Below the pieces are notes generated by a model that was not told the DNA's origin, did not search any database, and saw only the letters and a program-made list of their open reading frames with translations. From positions 4,154,001 to 4,218,000 of the forward strand of contig CANTUQ010000076.1 in the NCBI GenBank assembly GCA_947683425.1: a stretch of 64,000 nucleotides of DNA, in the 5' to 3' direction. This document shows positions 55,540-64,000 of the stretch, piece by piece (the first letter of the stretch is position 1; the number at the start of each line of letters is the position of its first letter). The translations under genes were made by a program, and so were the position numbers. The stretch comes from Excoecaria cochinchinensis (Eukaryota > Streptophyta > Magnoliopsida > Malpighiales > Euphorbiaceae).

Positions 55540-56880
55540 ACTAGTGTGTTACAGGGGCATAATTGTAAAAATAAAATTAAAATGGTTAAAATGTGATTAA
55601 AATAGTATTTATGTGAAAAAGTGACATAAATATTATTATATAAAAAGTTAGAGGCAAAATAGTAATTTTGCGCATATGTGTGTTAAAAATAATTAATAAG
55701 GGTAAAAATGTAAATAAATAGTTAAATAAGAAAATTGGCCACTTTTTATTGGTAAAAATGTAATTTAGCATGAAAATAATAATTGGAGGGTAAAATTATA
55801 ATTTAGCCTGTAAATTAATTGTAAAATTGTATTATTAGTGAAATTGATTAAATTAGTGGCATGATTGTAATATTAGTGAAATTAAAATGAACTAGTGCCA
55901 AAATGATAATATTAGAGAATTTGAAATGAACTAATGGCATAAATGTAATTATGGTAAAGTATAATTGAACTAATGGCATTTTTGTCATTTTGAAAAAAAT
56001 TATGGTTATAAATAAAATATTACCATAAGTTAAGGATAAAATGGAAATTAAAATGATTTATGTGCATTAATTGTGTAATTGCACAAATTATGTGATTTAA
56101 GAATAATTAAATATAGTATTGTATGAACAATTAGTAATTAAATTAAATGTGTTTAATTATGAATATTAAATGATATTGTTATGATTAATATTTATGCATG
56201 ATAAAATAATTTAAGTAGGAAATTTATGGAATTGTAATCACTACTGGGTATATTTAATGCTCAGCACGTAGTTTTATTTGACTGCGTGTAGGTACTCCGT
56301 AAGAGTTTTGGAGCAAAGCATACCTCACATACTTTGGAAGTGGTATGGAAGGTATTATTTAGAATATTAAGTATGTTAAGATTTTGGCATGTATATGTCT
56401 TATAATATTATTATGGGTTTTGGACTGTAATAGATTATTATAACTATCTCTAGTATATTGTGATTGGCATGCTTAAAAATTGGTAGAAATTAAGTTAATG
56501 CTATTGGTAAAGTAAAATATAGATTTTTAAGTTAAAAGAAAACTGACCAGATGAATAGTAATTTAGACAGTGATAGGTCAATCGACATAGTTAATAGTGA
56601 ATTAAAAAAATAGTAAATATTAAGTTTGATAATTAATTAATAAGTATTAATAGACTTAAGTAAGTTTACTATTCATATAGTACTATTCATACAGTATTAT
56701 ACATACGACACTATTCGTACATATGACACTATTCACACATACGACACTATTCACGTATACGGTACTATTCAAAAAAAATTTTATCGGTTTTAATTATTGT
56801 CTATTTAATGACCTGAATAGTTTAATTAGGTTAACTGGATTAAAATGAACAGTTAATAAATCGGAACATAGGGCGCTACA
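55540..56880 (+). repeat. 5' LTR of Tekay element F, remaining part
   Basis: From ctagtgt it matches LTR J from 46382 on, so about 2.2 kb of F LTR corresponding to J 44190-46380 is deleted between 47085 and this point. It ends GGGCGCTACA before the PBS; see the note on a second possible end at 56945. AT-rich with runs of small direct repeats (actattcacacatacgacac near 56710-56760). No gene. Confidence 0.78.
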
Positions 56881-56885
56881 AGTAT

Positions 56886-56897
56886 TGGTATCAGAGG
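56886..56897 (+). other. Primer-binding site of element F (first candidate)
   Basis: TGGTATCAGAGG, close to the initiator tRNA-Met PBS TGGTATCAGAGC. A second candidate, AGTGGTATTAGAGCC, lies at 56948-56962 just after GGGTGTCACA. Confidence 0.7.
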
Positions 56898-57093
56898 TCT
56901 GTGGTATCCGGTGTTTGTATCACATACAGGTATGGGGTGTCACAAGTAGTGGTATTAGAGCCTGGTTTAGGTGGTTCTAGGATCGGAGTGGGTCAATGGG
57001 ATTAGTATAAGTACATGTACATGCCAACTAATTTTTGCACAGTATAGTTATGTGAGGCTAATGTATGCTTGTTCCTTGTGTTAGATCGCGAGT

Positions 57094-58350
57094 ATGGCTT
57101 CAAATGAAGGTCGTTATGATAGTGATGTGGAGAGTGCCGCATCAGTTAGTATGAGTCGATTGAGGTCATCTCGTCAGTAGGCTACTCTGTCTATTGTTCC
57201 TCCTCCTCAGCAGCAGCCTGAGTTTATGAACATGATGGCGAATTTTTATCGGTTTATGCAATCTCAGCAGCAGCCTCAGGGTCCTGAACAACAGTTAACT
57301 CCACCTGGACGGAGACTGATTTTGAAACAGATTAAGAGATTAGAAGCGGAGGATTTTTATGGCCTCGATCCTTTGATTCCGGTTCAGGCAGAGGAGTGGT
57401 TGTTTAAGCTCAAGCGTATTTTTGAGAAAACTCAGAGTCCGCCAGATGAGATACTTCAGGGAGCAGTGGCTTTGCTTCAGGGTCCAGCTTACACATGGTG
57501 GAGTTCAGTCCGTAAACACACTCAAGTGGATCAAGTTAATTGGGGGTTTTTCCAGACCCGGTTTGAGAAGAAATATATCGGTTCTGAATATAGATCTGCT
57601 ATGCAAGATGCATTCTGGAGGCTCAGACAGGGAAGTAAGTTAGTTGTAAAGTACGAGAGAGCGTTTGAGCGGCTCAGTGCCTACCTAGATGATGAGTCCA
57701 TGACTGGGAAGAAGTTATACCACAGATTTCAAAGAGGTCTAAATAATAACATTAGATTGGCTTTGGGTTCTCAGAGGCATATAGATATGAGGTTCTTGGT
57801 TGAAGAAGCCCTTAGAGCAGAGACTATTATTTCAGAGGAGGCTGATAAACAGTCCCGGTTCAAGCAAAAGAGGAAACTGGGTCAGTTTTCTGGTACAGCT
57901 GGACAGAGTACGAAGTTTAGAGGGCCTCCTCATTCATAGAGCCATGTATCAGCAGCACCTATTACTATTCGGAGGAACCCAGTCGGCAGCAGTGCCCCAG
58001 TCACATCAGTAGCTAGTGCACCCAGGAGTAGAATACGGGATCTGTTTTTGCAGTGCCCTCATTGTAAGAAGTTTCATCCGGGCGAGTGTAGATTTATGAA
58101 CAGGGCTTGTTTCAGATGTGGGTCCCTGGAACACCAGATCAGAGATTGTCCTGAGGCCTAGCCGTCCACTATAGCCTCACCAGCTTTGGGTGGAGGGTCA
58201 GCCCCTCAGAGAGGACATGGTAGGGGAGCAGCTCCTCCACAGGCAGTTTCAGGCCCTTCAGTACAGCCACCTCAGGGTCGTACCACTTAACATCATTATG
58301 CTGTTAGAGTCTGTGAACATGATAATGCTCCAGATGTCATTGTTGGTAAA
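57094..58350 (+). pseudogene. gag: Element F gag
   Basis: ATG at 57094 (MASNEGRYDSDVES). A TAG at 57178 (glutamine-like position) interrupts. The next 237 codons carry the Gag core (ALLQGPAYTWWSSV, FFQTRFEKKYIG, YERAFERLSAY). After another stop near 57940, the zinc knuckle CFRCGSLEHQIRDC (58108-58149) is of normal CCHC type, preceded by CPHCKKFHPGEC. More stops lie near 58159 (TAG) and 58288 (TAA). Gag of the Tekay clade: particle formation and RNA binding. Confidence 0.87.
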
Positions 58351-60843
58351 TTCTCATTGCTTTCTCATTCAGTTTATGCTTTGATTGATCCTGGTTCTAC
58401 GCATTCCTATATTAGTACTAATATTGCTCGGGATAAAGGGTTGCATGACAGTCAGTTAGACCAGGATATTTTAGTGAGTAATCCTTTGGGACATAGTGTA
58501 GTGGGGAATAAAGTTTATAGAGATTGTCCGATTAGTGCTCAGAGTTTTGTATTTTCTACCGATTTAATTGATCTTCCGTTCCGAGAGTTTGATGTGATAT
58601 TAGGTATGGACTGGTTATCCACTCACCAGGCCACTGTTGACTGTAAGAGGAAGAGAGTAACTTTAAGAATTGCGGACGATCAAGAGATTGTCATTGTGGG
58701 TGAAAGATTAGATTTTCTTTCTAATGTGATTTCAATTACCACAGCTAAGAGACTTATAAGAAAAGGGTGTGTAGTCTACTTATGCTATGCAATGGAGACT
58801 AAAAAGGATGAACTTAAGGCTTCAGATGTGCCTACTATTCGGGAGTTTCAGGATGTTTTTCCTAAAGAACTTCCAGGTTTGCCACCTGACAGAGAGTTAG
58901 AGTTTACTATTGACTTAGTACCTGGTACTGCACCTATCTCTATTGCTCCTTACAGAATGGCGCCTTCAGAACTTAGAGAATTGAAGATTCAGTTGCAAGA
59001 ATTATTTGATAAAGGCTTCATCAGACTGAGTGTTTCACCTTGGGGAGCACCAGTTCTCTTTGTGAAAAAGAAGGATGTATCACTTCGGTTATGTATTGAC
59101 TATAGACAGCTGAATAAAGTCACCATCAAGAACAAGTATCCACTGTCTCGGATTGATGATTTGTTTGATCAGTTGAAAGGTGCGGGCGTGTTTTCCAAGA
59201 TTGACTTAAGATCGGGCTACCATCAGCTAAAGATTAAAGAGTCAGATGTGCCTAAGACAGCTTTTCGCACCAGATATGGTCATTATGAGTTCATGGTTAT
59301 GCCTCTTGGATTGACAAATGCTCCTGCAGCTTTTATGGATCTGATGAATAGTGTTTTCCACCCTTACTTGGACCAATTTGTGGTTGTTTTCATCGATGAT
59401 ATTTTGGTGTATTCGAACATTCCAAAGGATTATGATGAGCACTTGAGGATTGTTCTGCAGATTCTGAGAGATAAGCAGTTGTATGCCAAATTCAATAAAT
59501 GTGAATTCTGGCTGAATGAGGTATCTTTTCTGGGTCACGTAGTATCAACAGATGGTATTAAAGTTGATCCTAAAAATATTGAAGCGTTCCTTCAGTGGAA
59601 GCCACCCAGGAGTGTTACCCAGGTTAGGAGTTTTCTTGGCTTGGCCGGTTATTACAGAAGGTTCATCAAGGGTTTCTCTTCGATTGCATCTCCTTTAACC
59701 AAGTTATTGCAAAAGAATGTCAAGTATAAATGGTCAGATAAATGTCAGGAGAGCTTTGAGAAGCTTAAGTGTATGCTGACTGAAGCTCCAGTGTTAGTGC
59801 AACCTGAATCTGATAAGGATTTTGTGGTCTTCAGCGATGCTTCTAGAAATGGATTGGGTTGTGTATTGATGCAGGAAGGCAAGGTGATTGTTTATACCTC
59901 CCGACAGCTTAAGACTCATGTGAAGACTTACCCTACTCATGATCTTCAGTTGGCAGCAATTGTATTTGCATTGAAGATTTGGAGACATTATCTCTATGGG
60001 GAGAAATGCTACATCTACACTGATCACAAGAGTCTGAAGTATTTGCTTACTCAGAAGGAGCTTAACTTCAGGCAGAGATGTTGGCTTGAGTTGATCAAAG
60101 ACTATGAGTGCTTCATCGACTATCATCCTGGTAAAGCTAACATCGTAGCTGATGCTCTCAGTAGGAAGTTCATGGCTTCTCTACGGGCTATGATTGTTAG
60201 TCTGGACTTATCAGATGATGGAGCATTGATTACAGAAATGCAAGTTAAGCCAGTTTTACTCCAGCAAGTAAAAGATGCTCAGAAGCAAGATGATCAATTG
60301 TCTACCATTATGTCTCAGGTGAAAGATGGCCATGTCAGTGAGTACTCATTGGGTTCAGATGGTGGATTGTATTACAAACAGAGATTGTGCGTTCCTAATC
60401 AAGATAATTTAAGAAGGAATATTTTATCAGAAGCTCAACACAGCAGCTTCGCTATGCATCCTGGTTGTAACAAGATGTATCAGGATTTAAAGATGCTTTA
60501 TTGGTGGCCAGTCATGAAATGTGAAGTGGCAGAATTTATGGGTAAGTGTTTGATTTGTCAGCAAGTCAAGGCAGAACATCAAGTTCCTTCTGGTTTGCTT
60601 CAGCCTATTGTCCTTCCTGAATGGAAATGGGACAGGATAACCATGGATTTTGTGTCGGGGTTTCCTCTCCCGAGAAAGAAACATGATGCAGTTTGTGTAA
60701 ATATTGATCGACTCACTAAATCATCCCACTTCCTAACTATCAGAATGGATTATTCATTGTCCAAGCTGGCAGAGTTGTGCATTAGAGTGATTGTAAGACT
60801 GCATGGAGTTCCTTCCTCCATCATTTCAGATTGTGATCCGTGA
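58351..60843 (+). pseudogene. Element F pol: protease, RT, RNase H, integrase N-part
   Basis: A long open frame of 828 codons. Protease: YALIDPGSTHSYIST (near 58375), VILGMDWLSTH. RT: VKKKDVSLRLCIDYRQLNK, KIDLRSGYHQL, the catalytic FIDD (near 59395). RNase H: VVFSDASRNGLGCVLMQ with all of DAS, LQLAAIVFALKIWRHYL and YTDHKSLKYL present, so this single RNase H looks functional, unlike that of the Tat copies. Integrase: H/H/C/C domain (HPGCNKMYQDL...CLICQQV), ITMDFVSGFP with the first Asp, and SDCDP with the second. A TGA at 60841, a CGA-to-TGA position, ends the frame. Confidence 0.92.
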
Positions 60844-61695
60844 TTCACTTCTCAGTTTTGGAAGAGACTTCAGGAAGCTTTGGGAACCAGATTACATTTC
60901 AGCACAACTTGCCACACTCAGACTGATGGACAATCTGAGCGTGTGATTCAGATTCTAGAAGATATGTTGAGATGTTGCATCCTTGAGTTTGGTAACCGTT
61001 GGGAGCGATACTTGACTTTAGCAGAATTCGCCTACAACAACAGTTATCAGACTAGTATAAAGATGGCTCCGTATGAAGCTTTATATGGTAGAAAGTGTAG
61101 AACCCCTCTTTGTTGGACAGAGCTCAGTAAGAGTAAGATTGTGGGGTAGGATCTGATTAGAATAACGGAAGAAAAGGTTCGAGTGATTAAAGACAGATTG
61201 AAAGAAGCCATGGATTGACAAAAGTCCTATGCAGATCTGAAGAGGATATAGAGTTTCAAGTGGGAGATAAAGTATTTCTGAAAGTTTCTCTATAGAACAA
61301 GATCCTAAGATTTGGAAAGAAAGGCAAGCTGAGTCCAAGATTCATTGGCCCTTATGAAATTATTCAGCGGGTTGGACCAGTAGCTTACAGACTGAAGCTT
61401 TCACAAGAGTTAGAGAAGATTTATGACGTCTTTCACGTCTCTATGCTTTGAAGGTACCGTTCAAACCCTAGTCATGTCATCAAGCCTGAAGAAGTTCGAG
61501 TTCAACCAGACATGACTTATGAGGAGTATCCAGTGAAGATTCTGGCTAGAGAAATGAAGCAGCTCAGGAACAAACAGATTTCACTGTTGAAGATTCTCTG
61601 TAACCACCACAATGTCAAGGAAGCAATGTGGGAACCAGAAGATACTATGAGACAATAGTATCCCCAGCTCTTCAGTTCAAGTAAATTTTGAGGAT
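60844..61695 (+). pseudogene. Element F integrase C-part and chromodomain
   Basis: Continues in frame after the TGA: FTSQFWKRLQEALGT, QTDGQSERVIQ with the catalytic Glu, AEFAYNNSYQTS and APYEALYGRKC. Stops and a frameshift follow from 61147. Near 61520-61660 a chromodomain is readable (PVKILAREMKQLRNKQIS, then NVKEAMWEPEDTM), followed by QLF and the gaggatgaaattttt end typical of Tekay elements. The chromodomain is thought to guide integration to silent chromatin. Confidence 0.86.
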
Positions 61696-61702
61696 GAAAT
61701 TT

Positions 61703-61720
61703 TTAATTGGTAGGGGAGAT
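61703..61720 (+). other. Polypurine tract of element F
   Basis: Purine-rich TTGGTAGGGGAGAT immediately before the LTR start TGTAATAGCC. Confidence 0.7.
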
Positions 61721-64000
61721 TGTAATAGCCCCAATACCGAGTTAGTCGTAAATAGTATTTTTCTAGAGTGAATAGTATTTTTGGGATGAATAGTACTTCC
61801 CGATATTGAAAAATATTTTATTTTACCATTGGATAGAGCTTGTTAACACGAGTCTGTGGGCTCAAATTTCGTATCAATCGGAGGTCAAACGAGTCCAGAA
61901 TGACCGAAACAGTAAGCAAAAATATTTACTTCGGCGAAAAGTGGGCACAGGTGGGACCCATTGAAAAGTAAAAAGTGGGCACAGGTGGGACCCACTAAAC
62001 AGTAGAAGTGGGACCAGGTGGGACCCACTGAATAGTAAAAGTGGGACCAAGTAGGCCCACTGAATAGTAAATGTGGGACCATGATGACATCAGTAATGTC
62101 ATGATTATGAATAGTAACTGTGTTCCTTAAAGTATAACATCATCATGGACTGGGTCCCATTGAATACTAATAGCATCTTTGACTGATCTGTGAATAGTAA
62201 CTGTGGGGCCCACAAAATAGCGACTCCGGGATGAATAGTACCCGAAAATATTTTTTTTCACCATTAGAAAGAGGATGAAAAATGTGATCAAATGGTGTAA
62301 TTTGGTGTAAAAATCGAGATCAAATAAGCTTCCGAAATTCAGTCTGAAGTTTTTTTTATTCGGTTCAAATGAACCAAGATTTGACTGAACTTTGACCGAA
62401 TTTTTAAAAATGGTTAGAGTGGATAAAATGGTCTACTATAAGAGGATAAAAGGCTTAGAATAATTTTTAGAAATTTTTGACAGCATTAGAATTGTATTTT
62501 TTGGCAGAACCGGATTGAACTGAATTAGACCGGTTTAAGTGAACCGGACCCTAAACGGATTCCGATTGAGCTAAAATTTTTTAGGGAGACTAATTTGAAT
62601 ATTCTAAGAATTATGAAATTGGTTTGGAGTTTAAATGAATTCAAGAACATTAAATTTTATCAAAATAGTGAAAAATGACCCGAAAAATGAAAATCGAACC
62701 GAATCAGCTCAACCACTTTGGTTGGACCTAGTTGGTTCCGATTGGACCCATGTAAAAGGACCTAAAAATCTGGAAATCCCCTTGGATTCCATTTTTTTTC
62801 ATCTCCCTCCTCTTCCTCTCTTGGCCGAATACACTCTCCCCTCTTTCTCACCATTTTTCTTTCATTTTTTCTTCATCTCACCTCAAGATCAAACCTCTCT
62901 AACATAATACAGCCCCTCTAGAATCCATTGGTAGTCTCAGAATTTCATTTGGAGAAGTAAAATTGGGTGAAATCTAGAGTTGAAGTTTAGGTGTAAAATT
63001 GAGGTAAGAGATTTAAGTATTTTTAATTTGGTTTTAAGGTTCCTAAAGGTAATATAAGATGTGACTAAGAGGTTTATTAAGTTTATTTGGTGAAAGGAAA
63101 TTTGATTTTGATTAAATCTTAATTTTTATGTTTGGACATAATTATGTCCAATAGGTAAAGGAACCTCTAAGCAAGTTAAGGGCAAGGAAAAGGATAATTG
63201 AGGAGTATATTTCAAGGATCTAAGGTTTCTGATTGCAAATTCCATTTAATTCCATGGTAAAAGCATGAATTTAGATTATATTTGTGAATAAAATATATGA
63301 TTTATGCATGTTTAATTGAAATTAACATGATATTCATGCTTAGGGATGTTAAAAATAATGGTATGGATGATTAAATTGAAGAAATAAATTTTGTATGAAA
63401 AGTTACTTCTTTGGCTGAATGTGATTCATGTGATTTTCATGTGTTTTTATGACATTTTATGTATATTTATGGTGGATCTATGTTATTTGGCATGTGAATT
63501 AATGTATGGTATGTGTTAGAGCATGTGAAAACATCATGAGGTATGTGATGTATGCATGACCAAATGTATATCATGTGTAAAGTCATGATTTTTATGTGTA
63601 TTCATGGAAATTGATGGTATGGTGATGTTATACATCATGAAATTGGCCTAAATAAAGGATAAAATTGATAAAAAGAATTAATGTAAATAAATTAGTATGT
63701 GGGTCGTAAGCATGTATGTATGTATGCATGTGTACCATGATGAAATAATAAGTTTACATGACATGTGATGATGTAATGATGATAATCACATGTTAAATGA
63801 TGAAATGGTATGAAAAAGAATAAAATATTATGACGATATACCATGCAAAATAAGTATATTATATTAATAATGTGAAAAATAAAATACTATTGCCCTATGT
63901 AGTGATCTGGTAGTCAAGTCTAGTTCAGGATATGTTGGCATGCCATAGGAACATAAGACCGAGGGTGTGAGCATGGCATCTCACTTTTTAAATAGGCCAA
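61721..64000 (+). repeat. 3' LTR of element F (right end outside window)
   Basis: TGTAATAGCCCCAATACCGAG. From about 61915 it follows LTR J closely to the window end, which corresponds to about 46250 in J. Its full length would be roughly 3.7 kb. It contains several gtgggaccaggtgggaccca repeats (61935-62070), a decayed TATA site near 62755, a CT-rich leader and GAGGTAAGAG near 63003. No gene. Confidence 0.9.

Overview
This window looks like plant nuclear DNA from a repeat-rich, probably heterochromatic region. I see no cellular gene, tRNA, rRNA or CRISPR array. Almost all of it can be assigned to long terminal repeat (LTR) retrotransposons of two Ty3/gypsy groups. The first group is the Tat lineage: primer-binding site (PBS) of the TGGCGACTCC type, LTRs starting TGTAGACACC and ending GTCACA, and a polyprotein with a second RNase H. 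The second is chromoviruses of the Del/Tekay type: initiator-tRNA-Met PBS, FIDD reverse transcriptase, a C-terminal chromodomain, and LTRs starting TGTAACA, TGTAATAGCC or similar. The species cannot be named from the sequence.

Layout. Tat-A (1-12249, +) is nearly full length, with a truncated 3' LTR and a hairpin tandem array in its 3' UTR. It abuts Tat-C, an old + strand pol that survives as five pieces (12250-12438, 26398-26551, 36228-36808, 39350-40374, 43474-43554). Each gap holds a later insertion: Tat-B (12439-26397, -, target-site duplication (TSD) ATGGR); a head-to-head Tekay LTR complex G/H (26552-36227) that itself contains solo LTR M (28577-32487, TSD ATAAT); solo Tekay LTR L (36809-39349, TSD GTAGT); solo Tat LTR K (40375-43473, TSD CCTCT); and a Tekay LTR piece N (43555-44183). 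N is broken by LTR J (44184-47020), J by Tekay element F (47021-64000+), and the 5' LTR of F by Tat-E (47086-55539). That is five nesting levels on the right side.

How the parts work together. In the autonomous elements, Gag forms the particle; protease, reverse transcriptase, RNase H and integrase are made as one polyprotein; the PBS and polypurine tract (PPT) prime the two DNA strands; and the LTRs carry promoter and polyadenylation functions. All the polyproteins here are broken by stops and frameshifts, many of them CAG/CAA-to-TAG/TAA changes. Tat-E has lost the enzymes and keeps only gag and the cis-acting parts.

Most interesting points. (1) Tat-B carries a divergent pair of intron-containing extra genes around a bidirectional promoter whose GACGGGC motif block also sits just upstream of the TATA box in its own LTR. 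(2) The 3' UTRs of Tat-A and Tat-E hold unrelated tandem arrays with nearly the same 143-147 bp period; the Tat-A array is made of hairpins with a compensatory base-pair change. (3) Tekay LTRs carry clusters of TGTCGCGATCGCGACA-type palindromes and a separate conserved hairpin.
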